Assembly: GCA_020342025.1 (NCBI GenBank)
Contig: CP070840.1
Span: forward strand, 283,040 to 289,828
Direction: 5' to 3'
DNA length: 6,789 bases
Source: Deltaproteobacteria bacterium
Lineage (GTDB): Bacteria; Desulfobacterota; DSM-4660; Desulfatiglandales; HGW-15
Part shown: in pieces, positions 1-6,319 of the stretch
Numbering within the stretch: the first letter of the stretch is position 1
Layout of the letters: every line of letters begins with the position of its first letter
Position numbers and translations under genes: made by a program
Notes under the pieces: generated by a model
Told to the model about the DNA's origin: nothing
Seen by the model: only the letters and a program-made list of their open reading frames with translations
Database searches by the model: none

Positions 1-1
1 A

Positions 2-2029
2 AAACATGCTGGGGGCTGGAATCATTTCCTCTCTGAGCAGGTACATAAATACAATTTCAAGGCCCTTGAACAGATTTATCATAAGGAAGAGAGCTTTGTT
101 GAAATCTTGAACCGAATTCCGGATGGGCTTTTCACCACGGACCAGGAATACCGCATTACCTTTTTTAATCCGGCGGCAGAGAATATTACGGGTTTCTCGG
201 CCTACGATGCCGTAGGCATGTACTGCAAAGATGTGTTCAAGAACCCCATCTGCGAAACGGATTGTGCCCTGAAGAGGGCCGTAGCAGATGGGGGCGACAT
301 CCACAACAGGGAGTATATGATAAAGAACATTGAGGGCCAGGAGATCCCCATCATATGCTCCACCTCTGCTTTCCGCGATAACGAAGGCCGAATTACGGGA
401 GGCATTGAGATATTTAAGGACATCACAGAATTGAAGCGGCTTCAGGAGGAGATTGTTAGGCGAGAGAAGAAATATCGCCGTATTTTTGAAGGCAGTCACG
501 ATATGATCTACACGACAAACCTCCCGGGCGAACTCCTGGACGTGAACCAGGCGGGGGTTGACCTCATCGGGTACCGAAGCAAAGGGGAACTCTTGAGGAT
601 GGGTTCGGCGCGCAATCTTTACTTCAATCCCAAGGACCGAGATAGATTTCTTAAAGAAATTAATGGCAAGGGATATGTAAAGGACTTTGAGGTGGATTTC
701 AAGAAGGCGGATGGGTCCCCTGTTCATGTTTTGATATCGAGTCGACGCTACCGAAACCCGGAGACCGGAGAGATTGAGTACGAGGGTATCATCAAGGACA
801 TTACGCGACGAAAGCATCAAGAAACTGTGATCACCCAAAGAAACTTAGAACTCTCCATTTTGAACAGCATTGCCCTGACCTTGAATCTTACCATGGACTT
901 GAATAACATCCTGATGGTGACCTTGAAACACACACTCAAGGTCCTGCGACTGAAACGGGGGGCCATCTTCCTGATTGACCCTGAGGAGAAAATGGCCCGG
1001 CTTCAGGTCAGATTCGGGCTTCCCGTGGAAGACCCTGCACATACGGATGGGATCATTTTCAAAGACAGAGTGCTGATGAAACACCTCCTCGAAGGGGATA
1101 TTAGGCTGAGACCGGAGCCCTCCTTTCCCCGCTTTCAGGCCAGTTATATGACCAAAACGGGCAAAAAGGCGCGTTGGTTATCCTGTTTTCTCATCAGTTT
1201 CAAAGGGAGGGCGGTCGGCTTTTTTGGCCTCGATATACCCGCTTCAAGAGAGTTAAGCCCCCATGAGATTCATCTTCTGGGTTCCATGGGCAACTATTTG
1301 GGCGGGGCCATTGAGAATACACAGCTCATTGAGACGGTCCGTCTTCACCGCCAAGAGTTGAGTCGGCTCACAGAAAAGCTTTTTCAAACTCAGGAAGAGG
1401 AACGGCGCCGTATTGCCCGTGAACTGCATGATGAGGCGGGTCAGGCCCTGACGGCCATCAATTTGGGCCTGGAGAGATTGGAAGAGAAGGTGAGCTCCAG
1501 CGAAAATGGTATCAGGAAGGATATCAGTGAGATCAGGGAAATGGTTATCAGGACCTCCTCTGAAATCAGACGCCTCTCATACAGTCTCCACCCTACCCTG
1601 CTGAGTGATCTTGGTCTGGAGCCTGCCCTTAACCTCTATTTCAAAAATGTGAAGAATCATTCAGATCTTGATATTGAATTCCGTATGGTGGGATTCGATC
1701 AGCGGCTGGACGTGGACACGGAAACCGTTCTGTATCGTTTTAGCCAGGAGGCGCTCACCAATACCATAAAGCATAGTGGCGCCATGCATTTCCGGCTTTC
1801 CATTATCAAGAGCTATCCCAAAATTATCTTTTTGGCCGAAGATGACGGCAGGGGTTTTGACGGTCAAATCAGGAGCGACAGTGAGAGGAGCCTAGGACTC
1901 CTGGGCATGCGGGAGAGGGCATCCCTCCTCGGCGGGACTTTTCAGGTGCATGGGAGACGGGGAGAAGGGACCCGGATTCGTATTGAGATACCTTTGGCGG
2001 AGGCCCGGGGCGATGGATCGACCAGTTAG
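2..2029 (+). CDS. PAS-PAS-GAF sensor histidine kinase (HisKA_3 type), 5' end missing
   Basis: This is the sensor kinase of a two-component system. It autophosphorylates on His and passes the phosphate to the regulator encoded next. The frame is open to the left edge, and the residues before the TTG at 107 (for example NFKALEQIYHKEESFVEIL) lead straight into the first PAS domain, so the gene starts upstream and TTG-107 is not its start. Order seen: PAS1 (about nt 110-450, PDGLFTTD... to IFKDITELKR) with Cys codons at 224, 251 and 263; PAS2 (about 470-820, ending IIKDITRRK); a GAF-like domain (about 850-1335); HisKA_3 with RRRIARELHDEAGQ, phospho-acceptor His codon 1427-1429; HATPase_c with N-box Asn codon 1760-1762, DDGRGFD at 1841-1861 and a LGLLGMRERA G2 box. 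No transmembrane segment is visible in the part present, so it may be cytoplasmic, but the missing N-terminus could change that. The signal is unknown; PAS and GAF suggest redox or a small ligand. Confidence 0.95.
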   Translation, partial: KHAGGWNHFLSEQVHKYNFKALEQIYHKEESFVEILNRIPDGLFTTDQEYRITFFNPAAENITGFSAYDAVGMYCKDVFKNPICETDCALKRAVADGGDIHNREYMIKNIEGQEIPIICSTSAFRDNEGRITGGIEIFKDITELKRLQEEIVRREKKYRRIFEGSHDMIYTTNLPGELLDVNQAGVDLIGYRSKGELLRMGSARNLYFNPKDRDRFLKEINGKGYVKDFEVDFKKADGSPVHVLISSRRYRNPETGEIEYEGIIKDITRRKHQETVITQRNLELSILNSIALTLNLTMDLNNILMVTLKHTLKVLRLKRGAIFLIDPEEKMARLQVRFGLPVEDPAHTDGIIFKDRVLMKHLLEGDIRLRPEPSFPRFQASYMTKTGKKARWLSCFLISFKGRAVGFFGLDIPASRELSPHEIHLLGSMGNYLGGAIENTQLIETVRLHRQELSRLTEKLFQTQEEERRRIARELHDEAGQALTAINLGLERLEEKVSSSENGIRKDISEIREMVIRTSSEIRRLSYSLHPTLLSDLGLEPALNLYFKNVKNHSDLDIEFRMVGFDQRLDVDTETVLYRFSQEALTNTIKHSGAMHFRLSIIKSYPKIIFLAEDDGRGFDGQIRSDSERSLGLLGMRERASLLGGTFQVHGRRGEGTRIRIEIPLAEARGDGSTS
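1999..2003 (+). promoter_or_regulatory. Ribosome binding site that sets the response regulator start
   Basis: GGAGG lies 9 nt before the ATG at 2013, inside the last codons of the kinase gene. It favours 2013 over the upstream in-frame start at 1950, whose extra 21 codons would be out-of-frame kinase sequence and do not resemble a receiver N-terminus. Confidence 0.75.
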
Positions 2030-2675
2030 GATCATCGTTGCTGAGGATCATACCATTGTTCGTCAGGGGCTAGCACGACTTCTGGAGGATCAACCAGATC
2101 TGAAGATTGTCGGGGAGGCGGTTAATGGCCGGATGGCCGTGGAAATGGGATTGGAGTTAAAGCCAGACGTTATCATCATGGACATTGCCATGCCCCTGAT
2201 GAACGGTATTGAGGCCGCAAAAAGGATAAAAAAAGACTCACCCAAAACGAAGATTCTGATCCTTTCCATGTACTCCCACGAACATTACATCCACGAGCTT
2301 CTCGAGGTGGGCATATCCGGCTATCTCCTAAAAGATTCCAGCGGCCGTGATATTATAGAGGCCATTCATGCGGCCATGAAGGACGAGACCTTTCTCAGTC
2401 CCTCCATATCCAAGAAGGTGGTGGATTCATATCTTTCGCCCCGCAAAGGGAGTTCCCGAGAAGAACGATACAAGCTGCTCTCCAACAGGGAGAGGGAAGT
2501 GTTCCAGCTCATCGCGGAAGGCCGTTCTACCCGGGAGATCGCTGACACGCTCTATGTGAGCGTGAGCACCGTGAAATCCCACAGGAGCAAGATTATGGAG
2601 AAACTGGGGATTGAAAATCCTGTCCAGCTTGTCCATTTTGCCATTCAGCTCGGCTTGGTCGACCCTGAACTCTAG
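2013..2675 (+). CDS. NarL/FixJ-family response regulator (receiver + LuxR-type HTH)
   Basis: This is a 220-residue DNA-binding response regulator, the normal length for the NarL/FixJ class. The receiver domain (about 5-122) shows the acidic pair E11/D12, phospho-acceptor D57 in IIMDIAMP, S85 at the Thr/Ser switch position and invariant K107 in GYLLKDSS. The LuxR-type HTH (about 155-212) begins LLSNREREVFQLIAEG and has a recognition-helix region near VSVSTVKSHR (182-191). The ATG at 2013 is chosen because MDRPVRIIVAEDH is a typical receiver start and has a good ribosome binding site. The gene overlaps the kinase stop (2029) by 17 nt, which indicates one transcript and translational coupling, and makes this the kinase's cognate partner. 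HisKA_3 kinases usually pair with this regulator class. Target promoters are unknown. Nothing looks damaged. Confidence 0.96.
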   Translation: MDRPVRIIVAEDHTIVRQGLARLLEDQPDLKIVGEAVNGRMAVEMGLELKPDVIIMDIAMPLMNGIEAAKRIKKDSPKTKILILSMYSHEHYIHELLEVGISGYLLKDSSGRDIIEAIHAAMKDETFLSPSISKKVVDSYLSPRKGSSREERYKLLSNREREVFQLIAEGRSTREIADTLYVSVSTVKSHRSKIMEKLGIENPVQLVHFAIQLGLVDPEL

Positions 2676-2708
2676 TTGCGATATCTTTTAGCCGCAGACC
2701 CACGCAGA

Positions 2709-2780
2709 CTTTTGGTTCGACCGACCCGCCCGCCTCGCCTGAGCCAGAGCGATGGCGGGCAGGCTTGGCCGAACCAAAGG
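2709..2780. repeat. Long imperfect GC-rich hairpin inside the repeat element
   Basis: The outer stem pairs CTTTTGGTTCG (2709-2719) with CGAACCAAAGG (2770-2780), with one G-T wobble. After an irregular stretch, an inner perfect 7-bp stem pairs GCCCGCC (2728-2734) with GGCGGGC (2754-2760), capped by a short TCGC/GCGA stem (2735-2738 with 2749-2752). It starts 34 nt after the regulator stop, so in RNA it could act as a 3' stabiliser or weak terminator, but no T-run follows. Confidence 0.6.
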
Positions 2781-2873
2781 TTAGAATCGCTTTGTGATAG
2801 AGATTTGATACAAGGTCGGGATTATCAGTTTAGACCTGGGGAATCGTGAACATGCCCCAAGGGCATTGACCAT

Positions 2874-2905
2874 AAATAGTTCCGCCGCCGTCGGCGGAAC
2901 TATTT
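2874..2905. repeat. Perfect 14-bp palindromic hairpin
   Basis: AAATAGTTCCGCCG (2874-2887) and CGGCGGAACTATTT (2892-2905) are exact reverse complements around a CCGT loop. The A-rich start and T-rich end could let it work as a bidirectional terminator, although the T-run is only three bases. It lies 44 nt before the ATG of the radical SAM gene and inside the larger inverted-repeat element, so it may simply be part of that element. Confidence 0.7.
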
Positions 2906-2948
2906 GTCTGTGAAAGTCTGCGTGTGTCAGCGGTTAAATCTTAGTATA

Positions 2949-4826
2949 ATGAAAAAAGTCGGAATCATAACCCTCACCAGACAGAATAGCCTGGCTTACT
3001 CGGTTCTAAGAAGGATCGTCCAGGAGCTGGGTTATACCCCCGTGTGCGGTGAAGCGCTTGGGGCGGATTGCCTCTTTTTCCCTTTAGAGGAACTGACCCT
3101 GGTGGGCTATGATTTTCTGGGTGACCTGTTCAGTAAGGCGGGGTTCACCGATGTGGATACCATTCTGATTTCCGCCCCCTATTCTGTAAATCTATTTGTC
3201 TTACCAAAGGTCATATGCTGTCTAAGAAGCGTCAGTTCAGCGCCTATCATCCTTGGAGGGAATGAGGCTTCGAACAACTACAAGAACTTGATGCTTCATA
3301 GGTTTTTTGCATTCGCAAACAGATTGATAGATATCGCTCCTGATTTCATTGTAAGGGGATCTGCCGAAAGAGTCCTATACGCCCTTTTACCGTTGCTCGA
3401 TAAAACGACCCTGAACGAAAATTGGGACAGGGACTTTTTAAAAAAATTACTTGAAATCCCCAACATCATATTTTGGCTTCCAGGACGAAAAGCGCTCATC
3501 TCCACGGCGTTCTCATCAGAGGAATTGTCAGAGAGAGAGATTTTCTCCTATGTGAAGTATGGAGAAAAAACCATTGCCCTCACCCTTCAGAGGGCATGTA
3601 TTTGGGCAAAAAAATCTGGTGGCGGATGCCTGTTCTGTGCCATAGCCACCCAGTTTGGGAAGGATTTTCACTGTGCGGTTGAGAGCAATTTCTTTGTGGA
3701 GGAATTGCTTACATTCTTAAAAAACAATCCGGAAATTAAATCCATCGATCTCTGGGATGACACCTTTAACACCAGCGAAGATTGGGTCATAAAGATCTGT
3801 GATTACTTGCAGGTTTTGAATCAAGCGGTGGGCAGGGAAATTATTTATACCTGCTTCCTGAGACCAAAAGGGATGAGTGGAAAGCTCGTCAAAAAAATGA
3901 AAGAGACCAATTTCAGGGTGGCTTTTGTGGGCGCTGATGCTCTGACAGAGGATCTTTCAAAACGATTGAGAAGGGGCTGTACTGTTTCAGAGTTGAACAA
4001 GACCATAGAAACGCTAGGCAGAGAAAAGATACAGCCCATGTTAAGTGTTCAACTATTCTCTCCCGAATCAACCGTAGATGATGGGGGAATCACGGCCACA
4101 TTGGCTATATCAGGCATAAGAAACGGAAAATCTACGATTCATCTCCACTTGTATACGTTTCCCTTATTTGGATCAGATATTCATAGGCTTCTTGAGGCGA
4201 GGAACAATCTGAAAAAAATCCCTTCTACTATATTGAAAAAAGGGCAAGATGACGGTTTTGAGCCTTACTTACTCGCCTACGATTACGTGAACTACGATCC
4301 TGATGTGGAAGAAATCAAGCAGAAAACCTATGGACTTTTGGGCCTCTCAACGTCCTTCTATGTGAAGACGTATCCGAGTGATGACATTGATGGGAACAGG
4401 CTGAAAGAGATTTTAGAACAGGTGAGGCATTGGTGTTTAGAAGCAAAGAAAAGACATGAGATCAAATCCTTCTGGTATATGACAATCCTTCTCTTGGAAG
4501 ACAAGAGGAATGGCTTAGATAGGACAGAGGTGCTCAATTTGTTATCTAGAACAGAACCCGCACTTCAGATTCCAGAGGACTTAAGAAAGGTCTACGGAGA
4601 TTTCGGTTACCGCTACACCCTGTCTAGAAGTTTCGATGAAGTGATTGATATCCTTATCCAAAATAAATGGATAGGAGAAAATGGGAAGAAAAAATATAGA
4701 TTGACGGCCCAAGGCTTAGAGAGACTCGGTTCCATGCTGGCAGATGCAGCAGAAGGCCGGTTGAACATCGCTGCCTATGGGAGAATCAACAGAGTTAGAC
4801 TCTTGGAAATCCTGCAGCACGCCTAG
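2949..4826 (+). CDS. B12-binding-domain radical SAM protein, C-x9-C-x2-C cluster motif, substrate unknown
   Basis: The predicted product is a 625-residue radical SAM enzyme with a cobalamin-binding-type N-terminal domain. Residues about 1-150 show the Rossmann-like pattern of that domain: MKKVGIITL, PIILGGNEAS (G103-G104) and DFIVRGSAE (G137). The DxHxxG motif of base-off B12 binders is not visible, so bound cobalamin is uncertain. Residues about 205-430 form the radical SAM core. The cluster Cys residues are C217, C227 and C230 (CIWAKKSGGGCLFC), a wider spacing than the usual CxxxCxxC; similar wide spacing is known in Elp3. The core continues with SIDLWDDTF and RRGCTVSEL. Residues about 430-625 are a family-specific tail ending in a winged-helix-like stretch (KKYRLTAQGLERL), with no extra Cys cluster. 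The ATG at 2949 is chosen because the upstream TTG at 2904 would translate repeat DNA; no clear ribosome binding site precedes either. The gene is visibly more A+T-rich than its neighbours, which hints at separate acquisition. Substrate and pathway are unknown. Confidence 0.85.
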   Translation: MKKVGIITLTRQNSLAYSVLRRIVQELGYTPVCGEALGADCLFFPLEELTLVGYDFLGDLFSKAGFTDVDTILISAPYSVNLFVLPKVICCLRSVSSAPIILGGNEASNNYKNLMLHRFFAFANRLIDIAPDFIVRGSAERVLYALLPLLDKTTLNENWDRDFLKKLLEIPNIIFWLPGRKALISTAFSSEELSEREIFSYVKYGEKTIALTLQRACIWAKKSGGGCLFCAIATQFGKDFHCAVESNFFVEELLTFLKNNPEIKSIDLWDDTFNTSEDWVIKICDYLQVLNQAVGREIIYTCFLRPKGMSGKLVKKMKETNFRVAFVGADALTEDLSKRLRRGCTVSELNKTIETLGREKIQPMLSVQLFSPESTVDDGGITATLAISGIRNGKSTIHLHLYTFPLFGSDIHRLLEARNNLKKIPSTILKKGQDDGFEPYLLAYDYVNYDPDVEEIKQKTYGLLGLSTSFYVKTYPSDDIDGNRLKEILEQVRHWCLEAKKRHEIKSFWYMTILLLEDKRNGLDRTEVLNLLSRTEPALQIPEDLRKVYGDFGYRYTLSRSFDEVIDILIQNKWIGENGKKKYRLTAQGLERLGSMLADAAEGRLNIAAYGRINRVRLLEILQHA

Positions 4827-4940
4827 CTTCTCTCCTACCCCTGATCGCCCTTTTCCGGAATCATACAAAACACCGCCACCCCCTCTGCCCCGATCAAGCC
4901 TTTCCCTGTGGAAACAGGGCTACGAGGCAGGCTATGCCGA

Positions 4941-4974
4941 ACGGTTTGGGAGGGATCCAGGAAAACCGTCCCTT
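4941..4974 (+). terminator. Possible terminator hairpin after the radical SAM gene
   Basis: ACGGTTT (4941-4947) pairs perfectly with AAACCGT (4963-4969) across a 15-nt loop. CCC and a TTTT run follow at 4970-4976. The long loop, short stem and interrupted T-run make this a weak candidate. Confidence 0.25.
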
Positions 4975-5102
4975 TTGCCCTGAAAAATCATCTTTTGGAC
5001 GATTTTCAAGAAGAGGGGAATTCATATATTTGAGGGGACGCTTTGTTTAATGGCTTACTCTGGGATCCATTCGTGGCCTGGGGGTGGGTTTTCTTTTTTA
5101 GA

Positions 5103-5109
5103 AAGGAGG
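5103..5109 (+). promoter_or_regulatory. Strong ribosome binding site for the MtrH-family gene
   Basis: AAGGAGG, close to a perfect match to the 16S rRNA tail, ends 6 nt before the ATG at 5116. This decides that start over the in-frame ATG at 5050, which would add 22 residues unlike the family N-terminus. It also suggests efficient translation. Confidence 0.85.
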
Positions 5110-5115
5110 GAGAAT

Positions 5116-6108
5116 ATGTTTAAATTTGAGAAAGATCCGAATGTTTATGAAATCGGCGGGGTAAAATTAGGCGGACAGCCAGGAGACTATCCCACCATAG
5201 CCTGCTTTTCCATCTTTCAGGAAAGCGACAGGCTCTTTGACAAAGGCAGTCGGCGGAAAGGGTTCAACGAAAAGCGTGCCGAAGAGTTATTGAAGACAGC
5301 GGATAAATTCTGGGATGAGACCGGGGTACCACCCATGGCGGATATCGTGGCAAGCCCTGGTGAGAAATTCAACAAATACGTCGATTTTGTTACCTCCGTG
5401 AGCAAAATGCCTTTTTGTGTTGACGCCATTCAGATGAAGACGAAACTACAGGGAGCGGAATACTGTGCGGAAAAGGGCCTGCTGGACAGGATGTTCTATA
5501 ACAGCATTACGGTTTGGGAAGAGGATCTGGAGACGGAAGTCAAGGAGATGGCAAAAATCGGCGTAAAGAATGTGCTCCTGGTTGCATTTGACCCCGCCAA
5601 TCAGATGCCCACGGGTAGGATTAGTGGCGCGCAAAAGCTATTGGATACCATCGAAAAGGCAGGCGCCAAATTTGAGACGGTCATCGTGGACACGACCACG
5701 CTGAACGCGCCTGCGGCCGCCATGTGTGGGATAGCAGGAAAGTTGATAAAGGAGAAGTGGGGTTTTGCAACAGCCAGCGCACCCAGTAACGGCTCCTATA
5801 TGGAATTCAAACGATTTAAAGAAGAAATGTGGGGCGTAAAGAGCTGGTCAGCTATTGATGCGGCTGTGGAATCCCTGTCGGCATTTTTCTTTAATGACCT
5901 GGTGTTCACCGGTCCCCTCGCAGGTGCCCCGCGCGTCATGCCGGCAATCGCTCTGGCGGATGCCTTTTTGGCCACTGCGGTTTTCGACGAAACCAAACAG
6001 CTGCCCAAAGACGCAAATCATCCCCTGACCAAGCTGTGGCCTGACTTTGCTGACCAACTCAAAGTCCGTTGGCAAGAGGCCGCCGAATTGAAAAAGGTGG
6101 AGCGTTAA
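5116..6108 (+). CDS. MtrH-family methyltransferase (methyl-corrinoid / tetrahydropterin)
   Basis: The product is 330 residues, about the usual size for the family of tetrahydromethanopterin S-methyltransferase subunit H. The N-terminus MFKFEKDPNVYEIGGVKLGG, followed by QPGDYPT (about 21-27), is the family signature start, and the ASAPSNGSY stretch (A222-G226 core) resembles the APAN-type segment late in the barrel. These proteins are soluble TIM barrels that move a methyl group between a corrinoid protein and tetrahydromethanopterin or tetrahydrofolate. Bacterial relatives include CmuB (chloromethane use) and MtgA (glycine betaine demethylation), where the acceptor is tetrahydrofolate; that is the likelier pterin here, by inference. 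No other Mtr subunit and no corrinoid protein lies in the window, so it is probably not part of a membrane Mtr complex. The NuoF-like gene downstream suggests a linked redox step. The direction of methyl flow and the methyl source cannot be told from sequence. Confidence 0.88.
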   Translation: MFKFEKDPNVYEIGGVKLGGQPGDYPTIACFSIFQESDRLFDKGSRRKGFNEKRAEELLKTADKFWDETGVPPMADIVASPGEKFNKYVDFVTSVSKMPFCVDAIQMKTKLQGAEYCAEKGLLDRMFYNSITVWEEDLETEVKEMAKIGVKNVLLVAFDPANQMPTGRISGAQKLLDTIEKAGAKFETVIVDTTTLNAPAAAMCGIAGKLIKEKWGFATASAPSNGSYMEFKRFKEEMWGVKSWSAIDAAVESLSAFFFNDLVFTGPLAGAPRVMPAIALADAFLATAVFDETKQLPKDANHPLTKLWPDFADQLKVRWQEAAELKKVER

Positions 6109-6132
6109 GAACAATTCTAGGCCTGTCCCTAA

Positions 6133-6158
6133 GCGTTTAGAACTGAAACGCATATTTT
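6133..6158 (+). terminator. Possible weak intrinsic terminator after the MtrH-family gene
   Basis: GCGTTT (6133-6138) pairs with AAACGC (6146-6151) across a 7-nt loop and is followed by ATATTTT. It lies 24 nt after the stop codon at 6108. The stem is short, so it may only attenuate read-through into the next gene. Confidence 0.35.
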
Positions 6159-6187
6159 AGCCTATCACGAAATGGCCGCAATCAGGT

Positions 6188-6225
6188 GAAGCTCCCCGTC
6201 CTCCCCTGGCAGGACAGGGAGCTTC
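6188..6225. repeat. 15-bp near-perfect hairpin upstream of the NuoF-like gene
   Basis: GAAGCTCCCCGTCCT (6188-6202) pairs with AGGACAGGGAGCTTC (6211-6225) with one C-A mismatch and an 8-nt loop, CCCCTGGC. No T-run follows, so it is not a standard intrinsic terminator. It would sit in the 5' leader of the downstream gene, or act as a processing or stabilising structure between two cistrons. Its right arm contains AGGGAG (6216-6221), which could serve as a ribosome binding site for an ATG at 6227 when the hairpin is open. Confidence 0.65.
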
Positions 6226-6252
6226 AATGCGGCGTGTGGGCAAAGGAGATCT

Positions 6253-6306
6253 ATGGGAAAGAAAAGGACAATGGCGGGAAAACCTTCGTCACGAGCGAGA
6301 AACTAG
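6253..6306 (+). CDS. Possible 17-residue basic leader peptide
   Basis: An ATG at 6253 follows AAAGGAG (6242-6248) by 4 nt and opens a 17-codon frame, MGKKRTMAGKPSSRARN, ending in TAG at 6304-6306. The peptide is rich in Lys and Arg and resembles no family I know. Its stop abuts the AGGGG site of the next gene (6307-6311), an arrangement that would allow translational coupling. It could equally be a chance frame, and it overlaps the in-frame 5' extension of the next gene in another frame. Confidence 0.25.
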   Translation: MGKKRTMAGKPSSRARN

Positions 6307-6311
6307 AGGGG
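6307..6311 (+). promoter_or_regulatory. Ribosome binding site for the NuoF-like gene
   Basis: AGGGG ends 8 nt before the ATG at 6320. It supports that start, although an in-frame ATG at 6227 with its own AGGGAG site would add 31 Arg- and Glu-rich residues. Confidence 0.6.
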
Positions 6312-6319
6312 AAGAGATC

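Larger units (their letters stand above)
2687..2938. repeat. MITE-like or intergenic repeat element with 24-bp inverted ends
   Basis: The gap between the regulator and the radical SAM gene is filled by a structured non-coding unit of 252 bp. Its ends, 2687-2710 (ttagccgcagacccacgcag core) and 2915-2938 (ctgcgtgtgtcagcggttaa core), are reverse complements at 21 of 24 positions. Between them sit a long GC-rich hairpin and a perfect 14-bp hairpin, listed separately. A TCT triplet flanks both sides (2684-2686 and 2939-2941), which could be a short target duplication but may be chance. No ORF of note lies inside. Inverted ends plus lack of coding fit a non-autonomous mobile element or a composite of palindromic repeats. 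From general familiarity, sequences like gccgctgannnacgcaga recur between genes in many bacterial genomes, but I cannot search for copies here. Confidence 0.55.
4827..5115. other. 289-bp spacer with several small hairpins, no convincing gene
   Basis: This is the stretch between the radical SAM gene and the methyltransferase gene. It contains a 6-bp hairpin with a GGAA loop (CCCTGT 4904-4909 with ACAGGG 4914-4919), a hairpin at 4941-4969, and an A/T-rich imperfect hairpin (TGAAAAATC 4981-4989 with GATTTTCA 5001-5008). It presumably holds the terminator of the upstream gene and the promoter and leader of the methyltransferase gene. I could not assign a sigma-70 or sigma-54 promoter with confidence and recognise no known riboswitch. 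A 68-codon frame (4777-4983) runs through it but lacks a ribosome binding site and overlaps the radical SAM gene. Confidence 0.6.

Noticed and set aside
107..109. TTG as start of the histidine kinase
   Set aside because: The same frame is open to the left edge and the upstream residues flow into the PAS domain, so the true start is outside the window.
6..109. 34-codon frame from the ATG at position 6
   Set aside because: It has no ribosome binding site and overlaps the well-supported kinase frame.
2805..2834. TTGATA ... TTTAGA as a promoter for the radical SAM gene
   Set aside because: The -35 is fair and the spacer is 18 nt, but the -10 is poor; this could occur by chance in a region of repeats.
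2945..2950. TATAAT as a promoter -10 box
   Set aside because: It overlaps the start codon of the radical SAM gene and has no -35 box at proper spacing, so transcripts would begin inside the gene.
4777..4983. 68-codon frame overlapping the end of the radical SAM gene
   Set aside because: No ribosome binding site, a proline-rich start unlike a folded protein, and overlap with a confident gene. The WKQGYEAGYAERFG stretch looks protein-like and might be a remnant, but I cannot support it.
5072..5097. TGGCCTGGGGGTGGGT as a sigma-54 promoter
   Set aside because: It lacks the GC at the -12 element and would start transcription too near the ribosome binding site.
5050..5115. 22-residue N-terminal extension of the MtrH-family protein
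   Set aside because: The extension does not resemble the family, and the ATG at 5116 has an ideal ribosome binding site and a family-like N-terminus.
5848..6153. 101-codon reverse-strand frame
   Set aside because: It is antisense to the MtrH-family coding sequence and has no recognisable protein features.
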